NCBI RefSeq assembly: GCF_014642655.1
Contig: NZ_BMIR01000023.1
Location: 1-53,990 of the forward strand
DNA from: Pullulanibacillus camelliae
GTDB taxonomy: Bacteria; Bacillota; Bacilli; Bacillales; Sporolactobacillaceae
Length of the DNA: 53,990 nucleotides
Reading direction: 5' to 3'
The translations under genes and the position numbers were made by a program. Below are positions 9,101-18,106 of the stretch, in pieces. The stretch's first letter is position 1. The number at the start of each line of letters is the position of its first letter. The notes under the pieces are model-generated. The model saw only the letters and a list, made by a program, of their open reading frames with translations, ran no database searches and was not told the DNA's origin.

Positions 9101-9616
9101 TCATAACTGAACAGCTATCCCATATCTTTTTCCCATTTTGAAATTATCCTTGATTAGCTGGGGATATAGGTCCTGGCTAAAGTACAATTTAGCAGTTTTT
9201 CCCTTGTCATCTGGCTTCACTTGGAATACCATCGTTAACTGCGTGGACGTGTTAGGCGCTAAATGCTGCAGTTGGCTGGCATCAAATTTGCCTTGGTTGG
9301 TCTGATAGACGTCTAGTCCATATGCGAGTTGACTTTCAATCAATTTAATAACAGAGAGCGTTTGAGTTGACTTGTTATGAACCTGCAAGGTTACCGACAC
9401 AGGAATATATTTATATGAACCTGCCTTTTGGAGGGCTCCCTCAGATACCTGCTTTACTCTAACATTAGCATAATCAATAGGAATACTATCATTTTTATGA
9501 TAGGTTTTAATTGCATAGGTTTTGGCCACGCCAACATTAACTTTGTACACTCTAATCCCCCATACCGCAAGTGCAAGAGCAACAATTACAAGGGTTACTG
9601 TTAATTTTTTATTCAT
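9101..9616 (-). CDS. Membrane-anchored extracytoplasmic protein (DUF5028-like), operon end
   Basis: A 171-residue protein with a single N-terminal signal anchor (about residues 5-22) and an extracytoplasmic domain of about 145 residues. The domain is rich in beta-type segments (VKQVSEGAL, YKYIPVSVTLQVHN, TQLTMVFQV) and looks like an immunoglobulin-like fold. Small anchored proteins of this kind (DUF5028 is my best guess) occur beside ABC exporters of bacteriocin-immunity type. Its start overlaps the ATPase stop by ATGA, which ties it to the transporter. Exact function unknown. Confidence 0.7.
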   Translation of the reverse strand: MNKKLTVTLVIVALALAVWGIRVYKVNVGVAKTYAIKTYHKNDSIPIDYANVRVKQVSEGALQKAGSYKYIPVSVTLQVHNKSTQTLSVIKLIESQLAYGLDVYQTNQGKFDASQLQHLAPNTSTQLTMVFQVKPDDKGKTAKLYFSQDLYPQLIKDNFKMGKRYGIAVQL

Positions 9617-10281
9617 GCTTCCTCACCCATCAAATGATAATGATCAATGATTTTGCCATTTTCCATCAGAAAAATTTCATCCGATAAAAACTCGAGTTCC
9701 TCCTTATCATGGCTGGCAATCAATATACATTTATCCCTCGCCTTTAGATCAAGTAACAACGTCTTAAACTCTTCTATACCATCAGAATCCAAAGCATTGG
9801 TTGGCTCGTCCAATATAATGAGATCGGGTTCTTCCATGATAGCTTGGGCGATACCCAAGCGCTGCTTCATACCAAGGGAATATTTGCGATATTTTCGTTT
9901 ATCATTCGGATCTAACCCCACCAAGCGAATTGACTCTCTAATTCTTTCGTCATCAATCATCTGATTTAATCGGGCCAGCATTTGTAAATTTTTAAACCCT
10001 GTATAGCTATTCAAAAAACCTGGGTATTCGATCAATACCCCTACACTCGGTGGAAAGGACAGCTCTTTTCCTAACACAACGCCCCCTACTTCAACCGTCC
10101 CTTCCGTTGGCATGATTAATCCACATAGCGCTCGGAAAAGCATCGTTTTCCCTGAGCCATTTTTGCCTCTGAAACCATATATTGAGCCCTTATGTAGAGA
10201 GAGATGAATATCCTTTAGGATCGGCTGATTTTTAATTGTCTTTGATAAATGTTCCACTTTTAAGTATGCCGATGTTGCCAT
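9613..10281 (-). CDS. ABC transporter ATPase (YybJ/BcrA-like)
   Basis: The only ATPase of the seven-gene operon, 222 residues. Walker A GKNGSGKT is at 39-46, a variant signature YSLGMKQR at 134-141, Walker B DLIILDEP at 153-160 and the switch histidine is H191. The SLGMKQR form is usual in bacitracin/lantibiotic-type exporters and in B. subtilis YybJ. It must energise some combination of the four membrane proteins encoded just upstream. It lies 13 bp downstream of the 272-residue permease gene and overlaps the next gene by 4 bp. Confidence 0.85.
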   Translation of the reverse strand: MATSAYLKVEHLSKTIKNQPILKDIHLSLHKGSIYGFRGKNGSGKTMLFRALCGLIMPTEGTVEVGGVVLGKELSFPPSVGVLIEYPGFLNSYTGFKNLQMLARLNQMIDDERIRESIRLVGLDPNDKRKYRKYSLGMKQRLGIAQAIMEEPDLIILDEPTNALDSDGIEEFKTLLLDLKARDKCILIASHDKEELEFLSDEIFLMENGKIIDHYHLMGEEA

Positions 10282-10294
10282 CTTTACCTTCCTC

Positions 10295-11113
10295 CTAATA
10301 AACCTCTGATTTCCTAAATGTATAGAGCGTAAAAGCCGCTATAACAACAAAGCAAACTGCGCAATATATCACCGAAAAGCTTAATGTCAGATGGTGCTCT
10401 CTATTAAAGGTATCCTGCTTTAAAATCATAGAATGAATAGCTGGAAGCCACTTGGTACCAAGAAAAGTAGAGAGACTGCTAATGATGATCACACCTAGAA
10501 AGGAAACTATGGGTGATAGCCACTGCAAAAGCAATAAAAGGATGCTCGATAACACCAAGTTTGTCAGTATATAACCGAGAAAGATGCGCCAAACCAGTTG
10601 CCCAGGTGAAACCGAGTTATTCATTAACGACGCAATATAATGATGAAAATAAGCGGAGCTATGAAACGAAAAATCACCAAGCACTATACTTGATACAGCA
10701 TAGATGACAATAAACATCCCTGCAAAGAGCAACATATTTTGGATGATAAGCCAACAAACCTTTGACAGCATATATTGAAGCTTAGAATGACACCGCAACA
10801 CTACATAGGTACGATTATTATTAAGATCTTGATAGAGAAAATCTCCAATCAAAAAGAGAGTAAAAAATTGAATAAAGTCCCAATAATAGGGGAGTTCGTA
10901 ATCAGAAAGTGTTTTTATATATCCATTATCCTTTAATAACAGATAAACTGTTCCAACGGTATTCCCATTAGCAACGGACTTGACTTCCGCACCCATCATC
11001 AAGGAAAGCAAAGCGATCAGGCCATAAAAAACGATAAATTTGTATTTGCCATAAGCCAGACTATAGCTTAGATCGTGGCTCAATAGCCTGTAAAAGGTTC
11101 GGCCTCGTGTCAT
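10295..11113 (-). CDS. Polytopic ABC-2-like membrane protein, Yyb-type operon (fourth)
   Basis: 272 residues with about six hydrophobic spans. The first half has a long loop (about 45-85) before the second span, FFTLFLIGDFLYQDLNNNRT, a pattern seen in ABC-2 permeases where residues DL/DYL contact the ATPase. The start shares one base with the previous stop (TAATG), so translation is coupled. I take it as one of four related permease subunits; it is distinct in sequence from the other three. Confidence 0.72.
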   Translation of the reverse strand: MTRGRTFYRLLSHDLSYSLAYGKYKFIVFYGLIALLSLMMGAEVKSVANGNTVGTVYLLLKDNGYIKTLSDYELPYYWDFIQFFTLFLIGDFLYQDLNNNRTYVVLRCHSKLQYMLSKVCWLIIQNMLLFAGMFIVIYAVSSIVLGDFSFHSSAYFHHYIASLMNNSVSPGQLVWRIFLGYILTNLVLSSILLLLLQWLSPIVSFLGVIIISSLSTFLGTKWLPAIHSMILKQDTFNREHHLTLSFSVIYCAVCFVVIAAFTLYTFRKSEVY

Positions 11114-11913
11114 TATATAAAATCCTTTCTTTCATATAAAAGCCCTGTTACCCCATATAATACGAGTGACAAAATGAATAAATATAAACACTGGTAGAAT
11201 GCCATCATGGGATATAGCCAATCTTGAAGGGAAAGCGTCATTGCTCTTGTAAAAAATGATATAGGGACAACACCCGTTTGATCCAGTCCTGCCAGTGCAA
11301 TAAGAATGATAAGAACAAGTGCACTATTCTTTAGCCACTGCTTTAAAAATAGAGTAAAAAAGGCAATGGTTAATAATCCCAAAAATTTACTGATAAACAC
11401 TATGAGGATAACTTTATAGGTCACAACATGGGAAACAACTCCCCGAAACCGTACCTCGTCATGCAATTCATGGCTGATTAGCCCTGTGCGACTTACCCAC
11501 GTATTATTAAAACCAGCAAAGCACCCCGCCCACAAAAAGGCAATGATTAGAATTAAACAAGTTAACACGAATGATAGACAAATGACAACAATAACGTGAC
11601 GATGCCATAAATGAAATCGCGAGCCTATCTTGACTAGACATGCCCCTTTTTCTATGCTTTCAATATATTGTGTCAAGACGATGACTATTAGAGGGATTCC
11701 AACAGTGATGAACATAAATTGATTCGTGCTGCCCTCCAAACCACCTACATCTGCAATAAGACCAAAGAATCCGCGATCAGTTGAGCCTGCCCCCCTTGTC
11801 ATCATGGTTAATAAATATAAAACAAACAAACTATACAGACTCCCTAGTAACCAAACCTTTTTAAATAAAAATAATCTTTCAATGGACTGCTGGATGCCTT
11901 TAAATCGTTTCAT
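11113..11913 (-). CDS. Polytopic ABC-2-like membrane protein, Yyb-type operon (third)
   Basis: A start at ATG 11913 gives 266 residues, matching its neighbours in size, with GGGGCAG upstream. A longer frame up to 12000 would overlap the preceding gene by about 100 bp and is less likely. It has about six spans. The loop VLTQYIESIEKGACLVKIGS after the second span resembles the equivalent loop of the 254-residue protein (LLIDRFESDMIVIRIKRK), suggesting these two are paralogues. No catalytic motif; a permease role is inferred from the operon. Confidence 0.7.
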   Translation of the reverse strand: MKRFKGIQQSIERLFLFKKVWLLGSLYSLFVLYLLTMMTRGAGSTDRGFFGLIADVGGLEGSTNQFMFITVGIPLIVIVLTQYIESIEKGACLVKIGSRFHLWHRHVIVVICLSFVLTCLILIIAFLWAGCFAGFNNTWVSRTGLISHELHDEVRFRGVVSHVVTYKVILIVFISKFLGLLTIAFFTLFLKQWLKNSALVLIILIALAGLDQTGVVPISFFTRAMTLSLQDWLYPMMAFYQCLYLFILSLVLYGVTGLLYERKDFI

Positions 11914-12697
11914 TACGCTGCCCCACCGCAAAATACCAAACAAAACTCCCAACAATGCCCACCAGTAAATAAACCGGAAGTTGCCAGGTCGTTTGGACAT
12001 CTTTTAAATACAAAGAAGAAATGGGTGTAAAACCTGGAAATGCTGTAAAAACGGAGTCCAAGCCCATATAGACAAGAAACGGAAAAACGACAACAACATA
12101 TCGATTTTTGATAACTGTTGAAAAAGCCAAAGCAAATGAAGAGAGCATTCCACCAAATAAAAAAATGATAAGGATTCGAATCCAAGTATAGAGAAACGGA
12201 TGTGAATAAAATAAGGCTGGCCAAAAGGAATCCTGATTAACTAGTGGCATGCCAAAATAATAATTATTTTGAATCAATGGATACGCCGACATCTCAGCTA
12301 AAAAATTAATAACCAAAGGAAAAATTGTAACAGCGCCCCCCACGACAAAATTAGTCGAGTAGCGCACAAGAAGATACTTTCTCTTTGCCACCTTTGTTAA
12401 AATTCCTTTTATTAATCCAGTATTAAAATCTTCAGCATAGGCATCAGAAAAAGCCAAGGCCGCAAGTAGAGGAAAAATTAAAAGATAAATCGGATACGTG
12501 TCTGAAACAAAGAACATCCAACTGACATAAGCACTTCTTGGATAGAGGGCATAATCATTTTTCGTCAAGCCCTGAGGCCATGTTTGAATGACTGGCCAAA
12601 GAGCCAGAAATAACCCAAGGAGGAGCAACAGCCAAAACAAGGGTCGCCGTCCAATCCTCCTTATTTCCATGCTTAACATCGCTATCACACCTCTCAC
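11900..12697 (-). CDS. Polytopic ABC-2-like membrane protein, Yyb-type operon (second)
   Basis: 265 residues with six spans. FPLLAALAFSDAYAEDFNTG, ending near residue 95, is the classic ABC-2 coupling segment (a D..Y..D pair then NTGLIKGIL). This is the clearest permease of the four and resembles YybK/YybM-type proteins. It begins one base after the stop of the upstream 254-residue gene and overlaps the next gene by 14 bp. Confidence 0.75.
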   Translation of the reverse strand: MRGVIAMLSMEIRRIGRRPLFWLLLLLGLFLALWPVIQTWPQGLTKNDYALYPRSAYVSWMFFVSDTYPIYLLIFPLLAALAFSDAYAEDFNTGLIKGILTKVAKRKYLLVRYSTNFVVGGAVTIFPLVINFLAEMSAYPLIQNNYYFGMPLVNQDSFWPALFYSHPFLYTWIRILIIFLFGGMLSSFALAFSTVIKNRYVVVVFPFLVYMGLDSVFTAFPGFTPISSLYLKDVQTTWQLPVYLLVGIVGSFVWYFAVGQRNETI

Positions 12698-12698
12698 T

Positions 12699-13463
12699 TT
12701 AACGCTGAAATTCCTTTTTATCGTATAGTTTTAAACAGATAACCGAAAAAACTGTTATTAAGAAAACAAAATAAAATAAATTAAAGAATTGATCACCAGG
12801 TGACAACCAGGTATTGAGTGAAATGTTAGCTCTGCCTACAAAATAGCTAATGTTACCTGGTAATCCACTATCGATTCCTAATAAAATAAGAGAAACAAAA
12901 AAGACAAAACTATTCTTTGTTAATAGAGCTTTCAAGAAAACAACCATTACTCCTAAAAAAAGAGTGGCCAAAAATCGTGACATTATAATGTAGCTCCACA
13001 CCTTTATACTAGATACATGGGGAATATATAGGGGAAAGAAAGCTTTATTTTCTAATAAGAAGTAAATGGTCCCTCCTTTGGTTCCCCAAAGATTATGAAG
13101 CTGTCCTGTAGCGAGAAGAGAGGCTACGATACCGCCTATTATCATTAAAAAAGTGAACCCTGCGCTCAACACTAAACAAAGCATAAAGTGTTCATAAAAA
13201 AGCCTCCTTTTTCGCTTGATTCGAATAACGATCATATCACTTTCAAACCGATCGATTAATAATGGTAAGCCTAACACCAATAACGGCAGGACACCTATGG
13301 TTAATGTGAGAAGACTAGCACTACCTCCCCATCTCATATTAACGAGATAGTCAAAGAGTGAATTGCTGGTGCCGCGCATCATGATGTTGAGGATCATAAT
13401 GAATACAAAATAAGCGAAGCTTATTATTAACATCCATTTTGATATATATTTTCGCTCAATCAT
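12699..13463 (-). CDS. Polytopic ABC-2-like membrane protein, Yyb-type operon (first)
   Basis: 254 residues, six spans after a short cytoplasmic N-terminus. The loop LLIDRFESDMIVIRIKRKRR near 67-86 is strongly basic and cytoplasmic. Similarity in layout to the third membrane protein (266 residues) suggests duplication within the operon. It lies about 48 bp after the anchored protein gene at the operon head. Substrate unknown. Confidence 0.7.
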   Translation of the reverse strand: MIERKYISKWMLIISFAYFVFIMILNIMMRGTSNSLFDYLVNMRWGGSASLLTLTIGVLPLLVLGLPLLIDRFESDMIVIRIKRKRRLFYEHFMLCLVLSAGFTFLMIIGGIVASLLATGQLHNLWGTKGGTIYFLLENKAFFPLYIPHVSSIKVWSYIIMSRFLATLFLGVMVVFLKALLTKNSFVFFVSLILLGIDSGLPGNISYFVGRANISLNTWLSPGDQFFNLFYFVFLITVFSVICLKLYDKKEFQR

Positions 13464-13510
13464 TGTCTGATCAACACCACCTTTTCAATCTACCCACTCT
13501 CAAGCTTCTC

Positions 13511-14476
13511 TTAACACGGATTCGCTTCCGTACATGTATTAGGAGCCTCTTTCTTGACGCCACCATTATATCCTGGCGTTTCTAGTAAAAAACCATGCCC
13601 GCTTACTCGTTTGTCACCAGTAAAATCTAGTTGAAATGCTTGCTTAGAAACACCATGGTTAATTTTAAGATGCCTAGCATTAACAAAGTAAATGACTTTA
13701 TTCTTATGACCATAGCAATCTAAGCTCAGTAACGCTCCCGTGTCTTGAGATACAGTCATTTTAAAATGCCCTGCTAAATCCTCAGATATTGCTTTGGGAA
13801 TGTCACCTTCAATGAGATAAACAGGCATGCCAAATTTTGTTCCAGAATGATAGTGCCAGCTGGGATAATCGTTATAGATCAATGTATACCACTGACTCTC
13901 TATTGTCTCTTGACCAACCTTAAGATAGGTGAAAATATCTGAAGACTTGATTGATTGTTTTGTATAGAGGTGTTTAAGAGGCAATTGTTCGCTCGCTGCT
14001 GCATGTTGAAATAACACATTTTCCTGCTGGGCCACCTGCCCCTTCTCAATATAATAAATTTTTGAAAGACTCATTTGCTTCTCGTAATCCACGCTAAATG
14101 TCTCTCGCATTTTGTTTTCACGGCTGTCACCCCATTCAACATCCCCCTGAGCATTTTCAATGTTATCCAGGTAATAATACATTTTTCTCACTATGTTAAA
14201 TTGATCAGGATACTTCTGAGCCAATTTCTTCTCCTCAGAAGTATTAAACGGAAAGTGCTTCTCCAAATCAACGTCTCTATGTACTTCAGCATTTTCCCCA
14301 GTCGAACGTGATGACTTCCTCCCTTTCTCTTGCGCTATTTCTTCGGGACTTTCTTTCTTGTCCTTACTCATCATCAATTTAGAAAAGAGCTCAGGATGAG
14401 ACTGATTAATCTTATATCCCAATAACACCAGCGCCACGAGCGTCACAATCCCTATTGATAGCCATTTTTTTAGCAT
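13511..14476 (-). CDS. Membrane-anchored secreted protein heading the Yyb-like ABC operon
   Basis: A 321-residue protein with one N-terminal anchor (about 7-24), a charged linker (about 38-75, rich in K, E and S) and a large external domain. No enzyme motif is visible. The central pattern (ENKMRETFSVDYEKQMSLSK, then YFVNARHLKINHGVSKQAFQ) recalls lipid- or sigma-regulator-binding beta folds such as LolA/MucB-like proteins, but that is only a suggestion. It ends NTCTEANPC with two cysteines that could form a disulfide. The ribosome site is a run of G just before ATG 14476. Confidence 0.7.
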   Translation of the reverse strand: MLKKWLSIGIVTLVALVLLGYKINQSHPELFSKLMMSKDKKESPEEIAQEKGRKSSRSTGENAEVHRDVDLEKHFPFNTSEEKKLAQKYPDQFNIVRKMYYYLDNIENAQGDVEWGDSRENKMRETFSVDYEKQMSLSKIYYIEKGQVAQQENVLFQHAAASEQLPLKHLYTKQSIKSSDIFTYLKVGQETIESQWYTLIYNDYPSWHYHSGTKFGMPVYLIEGDIPKAISEDLAGHFKMTVSQDTGALLSLDCYGHKNKVIYFVNARHLKINHGVSKQAFQLDFTGDKRVSGHGFLLETPGYNGGVKKEAPNTCTEANPC

Positions 14477-15197
14477 TATAGCCCCCCCAACACGCCGTTT
14501 GTCTCTTCTATATCATGCGGATTGAAATTATCCCCATTTATTTCAAATGAAAAACCTTATTTTAACTCTACTAAATAAAATTCCCACTTTCAATATAAGT
14601 TTATCAAATAAAAGGAATAATTAATATTAATTGAAAATATTATAACTAATCATCCAGTATAAAAGTGCGCTAAGATGAATTGACAACTGATGAAGAATTT
14701 TTTCCATTCTTCATTTATGGAAGCTGAAGGCATAGACACACGTTCATGACAAGCGGACATTTCCCCAAAAAGTAATACAAGAACTTTGAGTATACTTATT
14801 GCTATTTTGAATTGAGGCTGATACTATAGAGGGGTGTTATTTGGAAGGCTAATTTTCTAATACATCTTTGAGTCTTTCCAAGCAGATAATTTTGACCACT
14901 TTCTTCGGGAAGTTGAGGCAACGGTGTGCCGGGTCAAATGCCGATTGGCAACCTTTAGTTGCCTTATTGATTGAGTTAAAAGCTCAAATTTTATAAGTTG
15001 GTTACTTTACAACCAGTGCAAAAGCACATCAACTTGTGAAACGGTCAATAAGAGTGGTAAAAGTAAATTATTTGCTATATAGACTCTGATCCTATTAGAT
15101 AAAGTATTAATATTTAATTAGCTTCCACCCTAGCTGATTTGTGATGACTACATAACAATACGCTGATCATAGCTTTTTAAAATATTGATGACTATCT
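14477..15197. other. Long leader region with several RNA-like stem-loops
   Basis: No gene longer than about 20 codons is credible here. The first 200 bp holds the AT-rich promoter area of the minus-strand operon and a perfect 9-bp hairpin (ATGAAGAAT/ATTCTTCAT, about 14690-14715). From 14891 to 15035 consecutive helices occur: TTTGACC with GGGTCAAA (14891-14897/14931-14938) enclosing ACTTTC-TTCG-GGAAGT; GGCAAC/GTTGCC (14947-14963); and AAGTTG/CAACTT (14995-15000/15030-15035) enclosing two small hairpins. This may be a structured leader RNA for the downstream polyamine operon. No known riboswitch class fitted. Confidence 0.4.
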
Positions 15198-15246
15198 AAA
15201 AGCAAGTGTTGTGCGCGAGTAGAGCGTTTTACACTTGCTTTTTTTG
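15198..15246 (+). terminator. Terminator or attenuator ahead of the polyamine operon
   Basis: AAAGCAAGTGT (15198-15208) pairs with ACACTTGCTTT (15231-15241), followed by more U residues. No plus-strand gene ends upstream, so it could terminate a leader transcript before the operon starting at 15333. Confidence 0.7.
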
Positions 15247-15247
15247 T

Positions 15248-15263
15248 TGTGAAACGTTTTACA
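15248..15263 (+). promoter_or_regulatory. Possible cre-like palindrome before the polyamine operon
   Basis: TGTGAAACGTTTTACA is a near-perfect palindrome of the LacI/CcpA operator type, 70 bp upstream of the start at 15333. Confidence 0.35.
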
Positions 15264-15332
15264 AAAGGAGATAGGCAAAGGGATTCCTTCCTTTGCCGCA
15301 GAAAAAATCTATGATGATGGGAGATATCGAGA

Positions 15333-16571
15333 ATGGGGAAAGCACTGATTATCGGTTGCGGTGGTGTGGCATCTGTCGCCATTCATAAATGCTGTCAAAA
15401 CAATGACGTGTTTGAAGAAATTTGTATTGCCAGCCGAACAAAATCCAAATGTGATGCTTTAAAGGCAAAATTAGATGGGGGTAAGACAAAAATAACAACC
15501 GCCCAAGTCGATGCCAATAATGTTGATGAACTTATTGCCCTAATCGAAGAGGTCAAGCCAGACATTGTGATGAATTTGGCATTGCCTTATCAAGATTTGA
15601 CGATCATGGATGCTTGCCTGGCGACGAAAACGCACTATCTTGATACCGCCAATTATGAGCCTGAAGATACGGCAAAGTTTGAATACAAATGGCAATGGGA
15701 CTATCGCGAGCGATTCGAGAAGGCTGGGATTACCGCCCTTCTAGGTAGCGGTTTTGATCCAGGTGTCACGAGCGTTTTCTCTGCCTATGCACTGAAACAC
15801 CACTTCGATGAGATCGAGTATATTGATATTTTGGATTGTAACGCTGGGGATCACGGCTATCCTTTCGCAACCAACTTCAACCCAGAAATCAACATTCGCG
15901 AAGTGTCCGCAAAGGGAAGCTACTGGGAAAACGGCAAATGGATTGAAACGGAGCCAATGGAGATCAAGCGTGTCTACAACTTCCCTGAGATCGGTGCAAA
16001 GGATATGTACTTGCTTCACCACGAGGAAATCGAATCACTTGCATTAAACATCCCTGGCATTAAGCGGATTCGGTTCTTTATGACCTTTGGCGAGAGCTAT
16101 CTGACTCACCTTAAATGCCTTGAAAATGTTGGCATGACATCCATTGAACCAATCGAGTTTGAAGGCAAGCAAATCATTCCACTGCAATTCTTAAAAGCTG
16201 TGCTGCCAGACCCTGCTTCACTTGGACCTAGAACAAAAGGCAAAACAAATATCGGTTGTATCTTCCAAGGAAAAAAGGACGGCAAAGAGAAAACCTACTA
16301 TCTATACAATGTGTGTGACCATGAAGCCTGCTATCAAGAAGTGGGGTCACAAGCGGTTTCCTATACAACTGGCGTACCTGCGATGATCGGCGCGATGATG
16401 GTCATGACGGGCAAATGGAACAAACCCGGCGTATACAACATAGAGGAATTTGACCCGGATCCATTCATGGAGGCTTTAAATAAATGGGGCTTGCCATGGA
16501 AAGAGGACTTTAATCCAGAGCTTGTCGACGAGCAGACTGCACAGCAATTAGAGCCGGAGCACGCGCGTTAA
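15333..16571 (+). CDS. Carboxynorspermidine/carboxyspermidine dehydrogenase (saccharopine DH family)
   Basis: NADPH-dependent reductase that condenses aspartate semialdehyde with putrescine or diaminopropane to carboxyspermidine/carboxynorspermidine, the aminopropyl route that bypasses S-adenosylmethionine. 412 residues, normal for the family. Rossmann motif IIGCGGVASVAIHK is at 6-19; the conserved blocks NLALPYQDLTIMDACL, GSGFDPGVTSVFSAYA and TTGVPAMIGAMMVMTGKW follow in order. The next gene, one base away, is the matching decarboxylase, which makes the assignment firm. The start ATG 15333 has a weak GGGAGAT ribosome site. Confidence 0.88.
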   Translation: MGKALIIGCGGVASVAIHKCCQNNDVFEEICIASRTKSKCDALKAKLDGGKTKITTAQVDANNVDELIALIEEVKPDIVMNLALPYQDLTIMDACLATKTHYLDTANYEPEDTAKFEYKWQWDYRERFEKAGITALLGSGFDPGVTSVFSAYALKHHFDEIEYIDILDCNAGDHGYPFATNFNPEINIREVSAKGSYWENGKWIETEPMEIKRVYNFPEIGAKDMYLLHHEEIESLALNIPGIKRIRFFMTFGESYLTHLKCLENVGMTSIEPIEFEGKQIIPLQFLKAVLPDPASLGPRTKGKTNIGCIFQGKKDGKEKTYYLYNVCDHEACYQEVGSQAVSYTTGVPAMIGAMMVMTGKWNKPGVYNIEEFDPDPFMEALNKWGLPWKEDFNPELVDEQTAQQLEPEHAR

Positions 16572-16572
16572 C

Positions 16573-17700
16573 ATGCGATTTGAAGAACTTCCAACACCAT
16601 GTTATGTCGTCGATGAAACCCTTCTGGAAAACAATTTACGTCTATTAAACGGTGTGATACAGCGCACAGGCTGCAAGATCGTTTTAGCTCAAAAAGCCTT
16701 TTCAATGTATACGATGTATCCACTCATTGGTCAATACCTCAGTGGTACAACCGCAAGTGGCTTATTTGAAGCGCGGCTCGGTCACGAAGAGATGGGAAAA
16801 GAGAACCATATCTTTTCCCCTGCTTACCGTGATGATGAGATCGATGAAATCATCGCCATCTGTGATCATATTATCTTTAATTCCTTCTCGCAGATTGAAA
16901 AGTATAAAGATAAAGTGCTACAGGCAGGAAAAAAGGTGGGCCTGCGCATCAATCCCGAATGCTCTACTCAGGAAGGACACGCGATTTACGATCCTTGTGC
17001 ACCTGGATCACGTTTCGGCGTCACCCTAGAGCATTTTCGCCCTGATCTGCTTGATGGGATCTCTGGCCTGCATTTTCATACACTCTGTCAGCAAAACGCA
17101 GACGATTTAGAAAAGACATTGAACGCTGTCGAAGAAAAGTTTGGACCATGGCTTACGCAAATGGACTGGATTAATTTTGGTGGCGGCCACCATATTACTA
17201 GAGAAGATTATGATATTCCATTGCTTGAGTCCTGCATTCAACATATGCAGGAGCGCTACGGCTTAGATGTCTATCTTGAACCTGGCGAAGCCGTCGCCCT
17301 CAATGCGGGTTATTTAGTCACAACCGTCCTTGATACACTGCAAAATGGCATGGATATCGCGATTCTGGATACATCTGCCTCTTGCCATATGCCTGATGTG
17401 CTGGAAATGCCTTATCGTCCTCCCCTTCTAGGCTCTGGAGAGGCTGGGGAAAAACCTTTTACGTATCGCCTTGGTGGACAAACCTGTCTTGCTGGGGATA
17501 CCATTGGGGACTATTCCTTTGATCAACCGCTTAAGGGCGGTGATCGCTTAGTTTTCGGTGACATGGCCATCTATACGATGGTTAAAAACACGACGTTTAA
17601 CGGCATGCCGCTGCCAGCCATTGCCATCAAAGATAAAGACGGTGACTGTCACATTGTGCACCAATTCGGCTATCAAGATTTTAAAATGCGCCTTGCGTAA
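16573..17700 (+). CDS. nspC: Carboxynorspermidine/carboxyspermidine decarboxylase
   Basis: PLP enzyme of the alanine-racemase-fold decarboxylases that removes CO2 to give spermidine or norspermidine. 375 residues. The PLP lysine is K41 in VLAQKAFSMY. GLRINPECS and the fingerprint WINFGGGHHITREDYD follow. The second half supplies a cysteine in the ASCHMPDVLEMPYRP block and the GGQTCLAGDTIGDY block. It is co-transcribed with the dehydrogenase. Whether the product is spermidine or norspermidine cannot be read from sequence. Confidence 0.9.
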   Translation: MRFEELPTPCYVVDETLLENNLRLLNGVIQRTGCKIVLAQKAFSMYTMYPLIGQYLSGTTASGLFEARLGHEEMGKENHIFSPAYRDDEIDEIIAICDHIIFNSFSQIEKYKDKVLQAGKKVGLRINPECSTQEGHAIYDPCAPGSRFGVTLEHFRPDLLDGISGLHFHTLCQQNADDLEKTLNAVEEKFGPWLTQMDWINFGGGHHITREDYDIPLLESCIQHMQERYGLDVYLEPGEAVALNAGYLVTTVLDTLQNGMDIAILDTSASCHMPDVLEMPYRPPLLGSGEAGEKPFTYRLGGQTCLAGDTIGDYSFDQPLKGGDRLVFGDMAIYTMVKNTTFNGMPLPAIAIKDKDGDCHIVHQFGYQDFKMRLA

Positions 17701-17749
17701 GGAAGAAAGACAGGAACTACGAAGGCACTGTGCACCCTCTGCACACTAT

Positions 17750-17935
17750 AAATGCACTATTGGCCCTCGGTTGATTGGAAGGGCAGGTATGAGATTCAGA
17801 ACCCTTCAGACAGAGTGTGTTCCTCAGCGTCGCTTACTTACGAGTACCTATTACTAGAGGCCTGCGGAAAGGAGATATCGGTGAGCCTCCACAGGGGGTC
17901 GCCCGAGGAGGCTCGCCACTCCCCCATATGCCTAA
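17750..17935 (+). repeat. Degenerate copy of dispersed repeat family 1
   Basis: Recognisable decayed blocks occur in the same order as in the good copies: TGAGATTCAGAACCCT, GTGTGTTCCTCAGCGTCGC, CCTGCGGAAAGGAGATATCG, then CGAGGAGGCTCGCCACTCCC. The 5' and 3' ends are not recognisable. Confidence 0.5.
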
Positions 17936-18106
17936 ATACTTATAAAATAAGAACCTGGAGCCTTTTTAGTGGCCTCAAGAACTGCTTGGCCCTTTTTTAA
18001 TGGGTTGGAAAGGGATCATGCCGCGCTATACACCAAAAGCACTCCCTTAATGCCCCTTACCTACACAGAGGGGGACTGATTATGATATTCTCTGGGGAAA
18101 AGTTAA

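Noticed and set aside
11914-12000. Longer N-terminus for the third membrane protein
   Set aside because: It would overlap the preceding gene by about 100 bp; ATG 11913 gives a size like the neighbours.
14995-15035. tRNA-like cloverleaf
   Set aside because: The stems are too short, and there is no T-loop GTTC motif, anticodon arm of correct length or acceptor stem.
14880-15050. Known riboswitch (SAM, lysine, T-box, c-di-GMP, glycine)
   Set aside because: None of the conserved cores I know of could be matched by eye; kept only as a structured candidate.
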